Below, piece by piece: positions 16,745-24,552 of a stretch of 64,000 nucleotides of DNA (position 1 is its first letter; the number at the start of each line of letters is the position of its first letter). The notes under the pieces were generated by a model that saw only the letters and a program-made list of their open reading frames with translations, had not been told where the DNA came from and ran no database searches. This DNA is from an uncultured Bacteroides sp. Its GTDB lineage: Bacteria; Bacillota; Clostridia; Lachnospirales; Lachnospiraceae. The translations under genes were made by a program, and so were the position numbers. The DNA is taken from NCBI GenBank assembly GCA_945913015.1, contig CAMECH010000014.1:1-64000 (forward strand). Reading direction: 5' to 3'.

Positions 16745-16825
16745 CTCTATAGTGATAACTTATCAAATTTTTATACCTATTATTACAGTTATAGAGTTGA
16801 CAATTATTGTTATAGAGATTATTAT
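16745..16825 (+). promoter_or_regulatory. Glycosyltransferase promoter with three TATAGAG motifs
   Basis: TTGACA (16797-16802), 17-bp spacer, TATTAT (16820-16825). GTTATAGAG occurs at 16788-16796 and 16809-16817, 21 bp apart, flanking the -35 box; the inverted form CTCTATAG is at 16745-16752 near the XRE start. The layout suits repression of both divergent genes by the XRE protein. Confidence 0.65.
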
Positions 16826-16901
16826 ATGCATGTATGCACTTATTGTTTAAGGGAGGAGATTAATTTGTTAAAAAATTGTAAAACAAATTAGGAGAAAATT
16901 A

Positions 16902-18458
16902 ATGTTTAGAATGAAAATTGAGAAATTATCAAAAATTATTATATTATCAATATGGTCAGTTATAGTGACAATTCTTTTTGCAGAATGCATGATTTGTACA
17001 GTTGAGATAGAAGGTGTTATGGACATAACATTTCATGGAGATTCTGTTTTACTTAATTTAGTATGGATAGGATTGTTTTTTGCTATATGTGTCTGGGTTG
17101 GACTATTAATTAAAAGAGGTAAAATAAGAGAAATATTATCAGATGCCTCTAGAACACGTGTATTATATATTTTAGCAATCATTGTAACAGCGTTGTTGGT
17201 GGCATTGGTAATGGCTTTACAAATACTGCCGTTTAGTGATTGCGAAAGCTGTTTTTCGGTTGCTAGGAATATGCTTAAAGGTGATTATCGTGACTGGTAT
17301 GTGGATGCAAATTCCAACGCGGGATATATGTTTTTATTTCCGTTTCAAATTACGTTAGTTTTATTTGAAATGCTTTTGATGATACTATTTTCAGACGATG
17401 CGTTTATTGTATTTCAGATTATTAATATCATATTTTTCGTGGCTTCTATTTTTGCAATGTACAGGACATACAAATGTATTTTTAATGATAAATACAATGA
17501 AACAATGGCTGCATCTGCGTTATTATTTTTCCCTTTTGCAGCATACACTGTATATTGTTATGGAACAATGATTGGTTTTGCATTTTCAATGTTTGCGGTA
17601 ATGTACATGTACATTTATTTTGATAAAAGAAAATTACAATATTTGTTGTTGTGTGCACTTATGAGTACGGCATCTGTTTTATTCAAGAAAAATTACATGA
17701 TTATTATGGTTGCTATAATTCTTTTTCTTCTTTATGATGCTATTATACAAAAAAAATGGAAAAGTGTATTAGGGACAGGTATGATTTTTGCTATATATTT
17801 CTTGGCGTTAGCATCAATTAATAATTATATTGGAAAAACAATCAATACGGAAATGCCAAAGGGTGTTCCTATGCTTGGCTGGATTGCAATGGGAATGGAT
17901 GATGCTGTTAATACACCGGGGTGGTTTGACGGTTATCAGCTTTGGGCATATGGAAAGGCAAATTTTGATCATGACAGATCTATAGAAATATACATAGACC
18001 ATATTTGGTATAGGACAAAACAGTATGTGAAGAGTCCAAAGTACTTTTTTAACTTTTACAAAGATAAGATAGTAAGTCAGTGGAATAATCCAACATGGGA
18101 AGCCTTTGGAATCCTTGATGAGAATAACACAAGGGTAGAAAATACATGGATTAAAAAGGAAATGAGGAAACCGAACAGGTTAAAATATATGTATATATTA
18201 AATATATTACAAACTATCATTAATTCGGGATTGATAATGTATACTGGCAGTTGTTGGATGAATTTTAAGAAAATAAGCGTATATCAGCTTATTTACCCTG
18301 TAATATTGATTGGCGGGTTCCTATTTTCCATTATGTGGGAGGCAAAGAACCAATATTGTGTGCCTTTCTACTTTGTATGTGTGCCATATGCGGTATTAGG
18401 CTGGGGAACTTTTACTAAATATATACTAAATAAAGTCAATTGTAGCAGTAAAAAATAA
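16902..18458 (+). CDS. GT-C-type membrane glycosyltransferase-like protein
   Basis: 518 residues with roughly 11-12 hydrophobic spans. After the first two to three spans an extracytoplasmic loop reads LPFSDCESCFSVARNMLKGDY, the place where GT-C (PMT/GT39-like) enzymes carry their catalytic acidic residue. A long soluble stretch (about residues 320-430) rich in Trp and Tyr follows, then C-terminal spans. Likely transfers a sugar from a lipid-phosphate donor to a surface glycan or lipid; no substrate can be named. RBS AGGAGAAAATTA before ATG. The gene is visibly richer in A/T codons than its neighbours, a sign of acquisition from elsewhere. Confidence 0.7.
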   Translation: MFRMKIEKLSKIIILSIWSVIVTILFAECMICTVEIEGVMDITFHGDSVLLNLVWIGLFFAICVWVGLLIKRGKIREILSDASRTRVLYILAIIVTALLVALVMALQILPFSDCESCFSVARNMLKGDYRDWYVDANSNAGYMFLFPFQITLVLFEMLLMILFSDDAFIVFQIINIIFFVASIFAMYRTYKCIFNDKYNETMAASALLFFPFAAYTVYCYGTMIGFAFSMFAVMYMYIYFDKRKLQYLLLCALMSTASVLFKKNYMIIMVAIILFLLYDAIIQKKWKSVLGTGMIFAIYFLALASINNYIGKTINTEMPKGVPMLGWIAMGMDDAVNTPGWFDGYQLWAYGKANFDHDRSIEIYIDHIWYRTKQYVKSPKYFFNFYKDKIVSQWNNPTWEAFGILDENNTRVENTWIKKEMRKPNRLKYMYILNILQTIINSGLIMYTGSCWMNFKKISVYQLIYPVILIGGFLFSIMWEAKNQYCVPFYFVCVPYAVLGWGTFTKYILNKVNCSSKK

Positions 18459-18505
18459 AAATTTTTGTAATAAAACATACTGATTTTATATGGGATAGCT
18501 TCATA

Positions 18506-18538
18506 GGGATTTCCAGCACTATTGGGAATCCTTTTTTT
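18506..18538 (+). terminator. Intrinsic terminator after the glycosyltransferase
   Basis: GGATTTCC pairs with GGGAATCC (one G-U) and is followed by seven T. It separates this gene from the Agr locus. Confidence 0.85.
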
Positions 18539-18545
18539 ATGTCTA

Positions 18546-18575
18546 TTGACGAAAGAACAGTTTTAAATGTATAAT
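18546..18575 (+). promoter_or_regulatory. Promoter of the agrA-agrC-like operon
   Basis: TTGACG (18546-18551), 18-bp spacer, TATAAT (18570-18575). It leaves a leader of about 50 nt that contains the TAAA-loop hairpin. Confidence 0.7.
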
Positions 18576-18599
18576 TGTACTATGCTTATAGGAATAAGG

Positions 18600-18625
18600 G
18601 GCGCTAAAGCGTCTGCGGAATGAGG
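18600..18625 (+). promoter_or_regulatory. TAAA-loop hairpin joined to the response-regulator ribosome site
   Basis: GGCGC-TAAA-GCGTC (18600-18613; one G-U pair), then TGCGGAATGAGG with the Shine-Dalgarno. Second instance of the element at 4378-4403. A weaker version (CTAAAG, then TTTATGCGGAGTGAGG, about 19389-19408) precedes the kinase gene. Confidence 0.6.
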
Positions 18626-18631
18626 ATGATT

Positions 18632-19360
18632 ATGATAAATATTGCAATTTGTGATGATGAGCAATGCTTTTATGAAAGAATCAGAAGATGCGTCGATAAC
18701 TATATGCAAAAGAAGAACATGAAATATAAAATAAAGTGGTTCGAGTCAGGTGAGGAACTTCTTGAATTTCGTGATGAGCTACAGGGGTATACAATTATAT
18801 TTCTTGATATAAATATGTATGGGATAGACGGTTATGAGGCAGCGCAGAAGATACGCGAGCGTAATAAGGATGCATTTATTGTCTTTGTTACGGCATATTT
18901 TGATTATTCGACTGAGGGGTATAAGGTAGATGCCATAAGATATGTGATTAAAGATGAGCTGTTTGCTGACAGAATGGCTGAATGTCTTGATGCCGTTTTT
19001 GATAAAATGCAGGACAGGCTTCCAATGCTGACGCTCAATTTTGCCGAGGGAATGAAAGTGTTTTCGCCGAATGACCTTGTATATATTGAAAGCAGGCTGC
19101 ACAGGATAGAATTTCACATAGAGTCATTTGGCAGAATTAATACATATACAACGAACGGCGTGCTTGATGAATATGAAAAAATGCTTGAGGAAAGCAGCAG
19201 CTTTTTGAGAATTCATAAGAGTTACCTGATTAACATGAAATATGTTGATACAATCGGAAATTCCCGTATAGAAATGGTCGGTGGAGCAACTCTGCCTGTG
19301 CCCAAGGGAAAATTCAGGGAAATAAAAAGAGAAATATTGGAATTTCTTGGTGAATTTTAG
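18632..19360 (+). CDS. agrA: LytTR response regulator of the Agr locus (AgrA/ComE type)
   Basis: 242 residues. A receiver domain (residues 1-125) has the acidic pocket in AICDDEQ and the phospho-acceptor Asp59 in IIFLDINMYG. The LytTR DNA-binding domain (about 140-242) is typical: YIESRLHRIEFH, FLRIHKSYLINMKYVDTI, LPVPKGKFREIKREIL. The start at 18632 follows AATGAGG; an in-frame ATG at 18620 lies inside the ribosome site. It is followed by the sensor kinase. Such regulators bind pairs of ~9-bp direct repeats two helical turns apart, exactly what lies before agrB at 20885-20923. Symbol given by analogy with S. aureus. Confidence 0.93.
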   Translation: MINIAICDDEQCFYERIRRCVDNYMQKKNMKYKIKWFESGEELLEFRDELQGYTIIFLDINMYGIDGYEAAQKIRERNKDAFIVFVTAYFDYSTEGYKVDAIRYVIKDELFADRMAECLDAVFDKMQDRLPMLTLNFAEGMKVFSPNDLVYIESRLHRIEFHIESFGRINTYTTNGVLDEYEKMLEESSSFLRIHKSYLINMKYVDTIGNSRIEMVGGATLPVPKGKFREIKREILEFLGEF

Positions 19361-19418
19361 TATGAAAAATCACGCTGAGGCGCAAAATCTAAAGTTTATG
19401 CGGAGTGAGGAATAAAAA

Positions 19419-20732
19419 ATGCTGACAACAATTTTTTATAATCTGGCAATGAATGTGATTGAGGTCATGTGCTGCAAAATACTTTTTGAAACATTTTGCG
19501 AGAAAAGAAAAAGGAAGAATGACTGGAGCGGAAATCTTCTTATAATTTTGTTAATTTTCATATGTTTTCTATATTCAAATATGCCGTGGATGAAAGCACA
19601 TCTTTTGGTAAAAATGCTGGTTGGTATTACCGCAACTGCAGCAGTAATGTGGGGATACTTCCAGACAGACATCAGAAAAGCATTTATAATCACAATATTA
19701 TTTTATGGATTAATAACGGTTGCGGATTTCATAGTTTATATTATGGTTTACAGCTTTTTCTTAAATGATGATTTCATCAGGGAGAATTATCTTCTGGAAG
19801 GTCTGCTCATTGTAGCGTTTGGAAAAATATTTGATTTTATAATTATTCTCTTTATTAAGAAGAATTTCGGGCACAAATCAGTAGGAGTAATGACTGATGC
19901 AGAGTGGATACGGCTTATGATTTTCCCGGTATTTACAATTGTGACGCTGACAGCAATGGTAATGAATTTTCGTGAGCTTGATAATACGGCACAGGAGAAT
20001 GTTCTGGTGACTATCGCTCTTGGAATGGTTGCTATGAATATAATGGTATATTACCTGATAAATGATATAATTAACCGTGAGACACAGCTTCGTGAGAAAA
20101 CAGTTACAGAAACCAGAATGAAAAATGAACTTGCAATGTACCGCTCAATATCTGACAATTATGAGACTCAGAGAAGAAGGTCACATGAGTTCAAAAATCA
20201 AATAATGTGTATTGAATCGCTCATGCAGAACGGAGAATATGAAAAGCTTGAGCAGTATGTGAAGAATATATCTCATGCCATAAGCGTTGATAAAAACACA
20301 ATCAATTCAAACAATGTTATTGTCAATGCAATACTGAATACAAAATATACTGAGGCTATAGAAAAAGGAATAGTTTTTACGTTTATGGTAAATGACCTTT
20401 CAAATATAAGAATAAGTGATGAAGACATTGTGGTTATACTCTCAAATCTGTTAAACAACGCAATTGAGGCATGTGAGAAATGTACCGGCAGAAAAATAAT
20501 TAAACTGAAGTTTGTTAAGGAAAAGCAGATTATACTTTCTGTAAAAAATACATGTGCACAGAAGCTTGTTTTTGAGGACGGAGAGATAGTTACCACTAAA
20601 AAATTAAACCGTGAGGAACATGGAATAGGCGTAAAAAATATTAAGAATACCGTTGAAAAATATGGCGGAGAGTATTCAATCAAAAATGAAAACAATGAAT
20701 TCAGTTTTTCAATCTGTTTTCCAATGGGTTGA
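19419..20732 (+). CDS. agrC: Agr-type sensor histidine kinase (AgrC-like)
   Basis: 437 residues. The N-terminal half has six to seven membrane spans (to about residue 215) with very short outside loops, the AgrC/ComD layout for peptide sensing. The cytoplasmic half is of the GHKL class: putative phospho-accepting His256 in RRRSHEFKNQIMCIE, N box LSNLLNNAIEACEK, and G box EEHGIGVKNIKNTVEKYGG. It should autophosphorylate on binding the mature cyclic peptide and pass the phosphate to Asp59 of the regulator upstream. A 58-nt gap separates it from that gene, so the two are probably co-transcribed. A strong terminator follows. Confidence 0.92.
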   Translation: MLTTIFYNLAMNVIEVMCCKILFETFCEKRKRKNDWSGNLLIILLIFICFLYSNMPWMKAHLLVKMLVGITATAAVMWGYFQTDIRKAFIITILFYGLITVADFIVYIMVYSFFLNDDFIRENYLLEGLLIVAFGKIFDFIIILFIKKNFGHKSVGVMTDAEWIRLMIFPVFTIVTLTAMVMNFRELDNTAQENVLVTIALGMVAMNIMVYYLINDIINRETQLREKTVTETRMKNELAMYRSISDNYETQRRRSHEFKNQIMCIESLMQNGEYEKLEQYVKNISHAISVDKNTINSNNVIVNAILNTKYTEAIEKGIVFTFMVNDLSNIRISDEDIVVILSNLLNNAIEACEKCTGRKIIKLKFVKEKQIILSVKNTCAQKLVFEDGEIVTTKKLNREEHGIGVKNIKNTVEKYGGEYSIKNENNEFSFSICFPMG

Positions 20733-20781
20733 GCAAAATATTTTGCTGCATAGTTATATAAATTCCGGAAGATAAATTTTA

Positions 20782-20828
20782 AAGGCGTTTGAAATATTTA
20801 TTGTAAATATTTTCAGGCGCCTCTTTTT
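20782..20828 (+). terminator. Intrinsic terminator between agrC and agrB
   Basis: AGGCGTTTGAAATATTTA pairs with TAAATATTTTCAGGCGCCT (one bulge) before seven T. It makes agrBD a separate transcription unit. Confidence 0.85.
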
Positions 20829-20884
20829 TTGGCATTTTTTAAATATTTTATGCGTTTATTTTTTAACATTTTTTGACAAAAAAC

Positions 20885-20923
20885 TCCGTTTTCTGCAAAA
20901 TTACTTCCGTTTCGTGCAGAATT
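20885..20923 (+). promoter_or_regulatory. Direct-repeat operator upstream of agrB, 21-bp period
   Basis: TCCGTTTTCTGCAAAATT (20885-20902) and TCCGTTTCGTGCAGAATT (20906-20923) match at 15 of 18 positions with a period of exactly 21 bp. LytTR regulators (AgrA, ComE, VirR) bind such tandem sites on one face of the helix. A possible extended -10 (TGTGATATG, near 20942) lies about 20 bp downstream. I infer this is where the linked regulator activates agrBD, giving positive feedback. Confidence 0.7.
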
Positions 20924-20973
20924 TAACACAAAATGATTTTTTTGTGATATGTTTTCAGCACGGAGGTAAGACG

Positions 20974-21567
20974 ATGGTTGAGAGGTTGGTATTAGCGGTT
21001 GTGGACCGGATGGAAGTAGAAAATATATCATCAGGTAATATGCATGAGGAATATATTTATGCGCTGACAGGTATGCTTGAAAAATGGATTACGCTATTGT
21101 CAGTAGTACTGTTGGCTGCCTTTCTGGGACAGCTCAAACTTACACTCATTTTCATGATGTTCTTTCTGACGTTGAGAAAAAGGACCGGCGGGTTTCATGC
21201 AGAACATTTTTATCAGTGCTATCTGGGAACTCTGGCAGTAGTTGCCGCAATGACATATATATATCCGCTGGCGGCAGAACACATTAATATTACATATGCG
21301 GTTCTTGCAATTGCCATTGCAGTGATTACCGTGATTGGTACAGTTAATCATCCGAATATTGATATGAGCAGTGATGAATTAAAAGAATCCAGAAAGGCTG
21401 CAAGATGGCTGCTTGCAATAGAAATCATGGTAATAGCAATGTCACTTATGATTAATATTGACAAGCTGTACATAAGCAGTATGGCTGTTGCAATAATTTT
21501 GTGTGCAATCCTTATGGGGTTAGCAAAAATATTTAAGCAGGAGGTAAAAACGGATGAAAAAAATTGA
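20974..21567 (+). CDS. agrB: AgrB-family peptide processing protease/exporter
   Basis: 197 residues from the ATG after GGAGG; the frame extends upstream into the operator but lacks another ribosome site. The AgrB catalytic pair is intact: His75 in RKRTGGFHAEHF and Cys82 in YQCYLG, at nearly the same spacing as His77/Cys84 of S. aureus. Four to six membrane spans surround them. AgrB cuts the C-terminal tail from AgrD and forms the thiolactone. Its last 14 nt overlap the agrD start, indicating translational coupling. Confidence 0.95.
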   Translation: MVERLVLAVVDRMEVENISSGNMHEEYIYALTGMLEKWITLLSVVLLAAFLGQLKLTLIFMMFFLTLRKRTGGFHAEHFYQCYLGTLAVVAAMTYIYPLAAEHINITYAVLAIAIAVITVIGTVNHPNIDMSSDELKESRKAARWLLAIEIMVIAMSLMINIDKLYISSMAVAIILCAILMGLAKIFKQEVKTDEKN

Positions 21568-21703
21568 AAAGGTTGAGTTGGGAACATTGAAGCTTCTTGA
21601 GAAAGCAGCAAGCAGAGAGATGAAAGTTCACGGCTGGGACTGGCCACCGGCATGTTCAGCAATATTTCATCAGCCAAAAAGACCAAAGAGCATGAAGAAA
21701 TAA
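21554..21703 (+). CDS. agrD: AgrD-like autoinducing peptide precursor
   Basis: 49 codons, too short for routine gene calling. It starts inside the agrB 3' end with AGGAGG 9 nt upstream. The N-terminal part (residues 1-23) can form an amphipathic helix (ELGTLKLLEKAASREM). The segment GWDWPPACSAIF has a single Cys34; cyclisation onto Phe38 would give a five-residue C-S-A-I-F thiolactone with a Trp/Pro-rich exocyclic tail of unknown length. The C-terminal part (HQPKRPKSMKK) has the QPKxP pattern seen in clostridial AgrD precursors, but is basic instead of acidic. This is the predicted signal for the kinase at 19419. Confidence 0.88.
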   Translation: MKKIEKVELGTLKLLEKAASREMKVHGWDWPPACSAIFHQPKRPKSMKK

Positions 21704-21729
21704 TTAACTGTAAACTGGTATACAATCAG

Positions 21730-21997
21730 AGATAAAAATATACTTAACCAAAGATAAAACGATACTTTGCAAAAGATAAATATAGAAAAAACAAAAGATA
21801 AGCATAGCCAAAGATAAATTATTGAAAAGCCAAAGATAAGTTTACAGAAGATGAACATAGCCCAAGATAATTAAACAAAAGATAGTGAATTAGACAAACG
21901 GAAGATATGGTGTATACCTCGCAAAAGACAAAATATTATGCATAAGATGAGGTTGACAATACACTAATCATAATCAGAATTACTAAACAAAAGATGG
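21730..21997 (+). repeat. Irregular array of AAAGATAA motifs after agrD
   Basis: Thirteen variants of (A/C)AAAGATAA lie in the same orientation, with the AGAT core at 21730, 21752, 21774, 21796, 21812, 21834, 21849, 21865, 21880, 21903, 21926, 21945 and 21992. Spacing is mostly 22-23 or 15-16 bp. The region is A-rich and has no credible ORF on the plus strand; a 62-codon minus-strand frame is just the reverse of the repeat. It fills most of the 360-bp gap between agrD and the hemolysin III gene. Function unknown. Confidence 0.7.
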
Positions 21998-22036
21998 CGC
22001 CGGTGCTTTGTGAATTCTTTCAACAAAGGCCGGCGC
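21997..22036 (-). terminator. Terminator of the hemolysin III family gene
   Basis: GCGCCGG...CCGGCGC with an inner CTTTGT/ACAAAG helix forms a strong stem; on the minus strand the sequence after it is T-rich (ATCTTTTGTTT). Confidence 0.75.
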
Positions 22037-22062
22037 TAAAAATTTGTCCTCCAAACTGATGA

Positions 22063-22725
22063 TTATGCAATCGGCATCAGGCAGATGTAATTGAACATGA
22101 GTATAAAGTGGCACAGGCTTCCGCCCATTACAAAGAGATGGAAAATTTCATGTGAACCGAATGCCTTGTGTTTTGAATTAAATATAGGGAGCTTGAGCGC
22201 GTATATTACGCCTCCGATTGTATAAATAATTCCTCCGGCAAGAAGCCATCCGAATGCAGCTTTTGGAAGCGAATTCAGAATCTGTGTAAATGCGAGAACG
22301 CACACCCATCCCATAGCGATATATAGTATTGAAGAAAACCATTTTGGACATGTTACCCAGAATGCCTTTATTATGATACCTGCAATTGCAATTCCCCACA
22401 CAAGGGCAAGCAGGGTATATCCGACTGTACCATGAAGGACAATAAGGCATACAGGTGTATATGTTCCGGCAATCAGAACAAAAATCATCATATGGTCAAT
22501 TTTCTTGAGAATAAGATTGGCCTTATCAGACAGATTAAATGAGTGATAAGCAGTGCTTGCTGCATACAATAAAATCATGCTTACAATAAAAACAGCAAGG
22601 GATACAACATGTACTCTGTCAGGCTCTCTCATAGCTCTTATTAAAAGTGGTGTAGCGGCAAATATTGCCATAACCATTCCTATAAAATGTGTAATTGCAC
22701 TTCCGGGGTCTTTAAGTTTTTTCAT
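22063..22725 (-). CDS. Hemolysin III / YqfA-family membrane protein
   Basis: 220 residues with seven membrane spans. Family marks: GSAITHFIGM near the start, AASTAYHSF (the S...Y-H metal-ligand region), and the C-terminal SHEIFHLFVMGGSLCHF with paired His. These proteins belong to the PAQR superfamily. Despite the name, most are not proven toxins and may be metal-dependent lipid hydrolases or homeostasis factors. The start is set at 22725 after GGAG; an ATG 12 nt upstream lies before that site. Divergent from enolase across a 280-bp region. Confidence 0.92.
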   Translation of the reverse strand: MKKLKDPGSAITHFIGMVMAIFAATPLLIRAMREPDRVHVVSLAVFIVSMILLYAASTAYHSFNLSDKANLILKKIDHMMIFVLIAGTYTPVCLIVLHGTVGYTLLALVWGIAIAGIIIKAFWVTCPKWFSSILYIAMGWVCVLAFTQILNSLPKAAFGWLLAGGIIYTIGGVIYALKLPIFNSKHKAFGSHEIFHLFVMGGSLCHFILMFNYICLMPIA

Positions 22726-22837
22726 AATAATCTCCATTCCGCATCATCTCCATTCCGAAGACGTATTCTGCATTAATCGCGTTATAATAAATTTAGTAAT
22801 CGGTACTATTATATGTTGTAGATTTAAATATAATACG

Positions 22838-22858
22838 ATGTAGTTTTGAAAACTACAT
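22838..22858. promoter_or_regulatory. Perfect 21-bp palindrome between hemolysin III and enolase genes
   Basis: ATGTAGTTTT, one central G, then the exact reverse complement of the first arm. A TATAAT (22829-22834) abuts it on the left. It could be a dyad operator controlling one or both divergent genes; I cannot match it to a known regulator. The rest of 22726-23008 holds A/T-rich sequence and two GGAATGGAG ribosome-site-like copies in front of the hemolysin gene. Confidence 0.6.
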
Positions 22859-23008
22859 AATCTATATATGGATATTACAACACAAAATAATAAAATGCAA
22901 TCCCCATATGTATATTTTTCATAATATTTCCAATAATATGTCTGACGGAACGCAAAAATTCCAATAAAAAAGCGTTCTTTAAATTTGTATTGAAATGGAG
23001 GATATGCA

Positions 23009-24277
23009 ATGGGACGTGTAATAAAATGTGTCAAAGGAAGAGAAATTCTGGATTCGCGAGGCAATCCCACTGTAGAAGCTGTTGTTATAGTTATGGACAG
23101 TGAAAGCGGCGTAGAATATGTAGGGATGGCGGATACACCGTCAGGAGCATCCACAGGACGCTTTGAGGCACTTGAGTTAAGAGATGGCGGCAAAAGATAT
23201 AATGGCAATGGCGTGCTGAAGGCAGTTGAAAATGTAAATAAGATGGCAAATGATGCAATTGCCGGAACGAAAGCAGAGAGTATTGAGGACTTATATGATA
23301 TTGACAAAAAGCTTATTGAGGCGGACGGCACTGAAAATAAGTCGAGAATGGGAGCTAATGCAATGCTGGCCGTCTCAATGGCATGTGCAAGAGCGATTGC
23401 CAATGCCAACGGAAAGGCACTGTATGAATTTTTTGGAGAAGACAGAGAATATCTGCTTCCGGTTCCTATGATGAATATTCTGAATGGCGGGGCGCATTCC
23501 GATAATCCTCTTGACGTACAGGAATTTATGATTCTTCCGGTCGGAGCGAAATCAATGGCAGAGCGCATACGCTGGTGCAGTGAGGTTTATCATTCGTTAA
23601 AGAAAATCCTTAAAAGCAAGGGATTTTCAGTTGCAATCGGAGATGAAGGCGGATTTGCACCGGGAGTCGGTACAACACAGGAAGCCCTTGACCTCATCAT
23701 GGAGGCTATTGAGGCTGCGGGATATGAGGCAGGACATGGAAAAGATTTCCTGATTTCGCTTGATGCAGCGGCAAGTGAATGGAAAGGTTACCACAATTAC
23801 CATCTTCCAAAGGAAAATAGCGAATATACGACCGAGGAGCTGATCGATTACTGGAAGCGCATTTCTGAAAAATATCCTATATTTTCAATAGAAGACCCGC
23901 TTGCTGAAGAAGACTGGGAAGGATGGCAGGAGCTTACCGCACAGATTGGAGAAAAAACAGTACTTGTCGGTGATGACCTTTTTGTAACTAATGTAGGAAG
24001 ACTTAAAAAGGGAATTGATATGAAAGCTGCCAATGCAATTCTTATCAAACCAAACCAGATAGGAACATTGACGGAAACATTTGAAGCGGTAAAGCTCGCA
24101 AAGGAAAATGGTTTCTTTACGATAATTTCGCACCGCTCAGGTGAAACAGAGGATACGATTATTGCAGATATCGCAGTAGGGCTTGCAGCTACCCATATAA
24201 AAACGGGTGCGCCGTGCAGGGGAGAACGTACTGCAAAATATAACAGACTGCTTAGAATTGAAGAAGAAATACACTAA
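23009..24277 (+). CDS. eno: Enolase
   Basis: 422 residues, near the usual 430. It interconverts 2-phosphoglycerate and phosphoenolpyruvate. Seen: ILDSRGNPTVE, the mobile loop SGASTGRFEA, GDEGGFAP, Mg ligands in SLDAAAS, SIEDPLAEEDWEGW and VGDDLFVTN, the catalytic Lys in LIKPNQIGTLTE, and SHRSGETED. A small oddity is NGGAHSDNPLDVQE where NGGAHADN is usual. Stands alone, apart from the other lower-glycolysis genes, so a second enolase elsewhere is possible. RBS AATGGAGG. A terminator follows. Confidence 0.97.
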   Translation: MGRVIKCVKGREILDSRGNPTVEAVVIVMDSESGVEYVGMADTPSGASTGRFEALELRDGGKRYNGNGVLKAVENVNKMANDAIAGTKAESIEDLYDIDKKLIEADGTENKSRMGANAMLAVSMACARAIANANGKALYEFFGEDREYLLPVPMMNILNGGAHSDNPLDVQEFMILPVGAKSMAERIRWCSEVYHSLKKILKSKGFSVAIGDEGGFAPGVGTTQEALDLIMEAIEAAGYEAGHGKDFLISLDAAASEWKGYHNYHLPKENSEYTTEELIDYWKRISEKYPIFSIEDPLAEEDWEGWQELTAQIGEKTVLVGDDLFVTNVGRLKKGIDMKAANAILIKPNQIGTLTETFEAVKLAKENGFFTIISHRSGETEDTIIADIAVGLAATHIKTGAPCRGERTAKYNRLLRIEEEIH

Positions 24278-24303
24278 CTTAATAGTACACTGCATAGTAC
24301 CGG

Positions 24304-24335
24304 GGACTGAAAGTTTTATACATTCAGTCCTTTTA
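24304..24335 (+). terminator. Intrinsic terminator of eno
   Basis: GGACTGAA pairs with TTCAGTCC around an 11-nt loop, then TTTTATTTG. The rest of the 275-bp gap to purA is A/T-rich with no supported gene. Confidence 0.85.
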
Positions 24336-24518
24336 TTTGACTTGCGTCAAATAAATATGTATATTTCAGGTTTCCTAATTATTATAGAAGAAATATTAGA
24401 TGGCGATTTGCCGGAAGAAATAAGGCATTATACAACAACATATAACAAATAATTATATATAATATAATAAGTATTGATTGTAATTATATAGCACGTTGTG
24501 GTAATATAACATTTGTCA

Positions 24519-24543
24519 GTAATTCTTAATTACGGAATGGAGG
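24519..24543 (+). promoter_or_regulatory. Hairpin immediately before the purA ribosome site
   Basis: GTAATT-CTT-AATTAC (6 bp, 3-nt loop), then GGAATGGAGG. The stem differs in sequence from the TAAA-loop hairpins at 4378 and 18600, but the position and the GGAATGGAG tail are the same. Confidence 0.45.
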
Positions 24544-24552
24544 ATTTTATAT

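Noticed and set aside
20914-20973. Longer agrB start
   Set aside because: The extra codons lie in the direct-repeat operator and lack a ribosome site; GGAGG precedes 20974.
21730-21997. CRISPR array after agrD
   Set aside because: The repeat unit is only 8-10 bp and degenerate, and spacing is irregular; there are no spacers of CRISPR length and no cas genes.
22744-23568. 274-codon minus-strand ORF
   Set aside because: Ser/Pro-rich shadow of the enolase coding strand, with no ribosome site or family resemblance.
24357-24452. Short ORF after the eno terminator
   Set aside because: About 31 codons, no ribosome site and no family resemblance.
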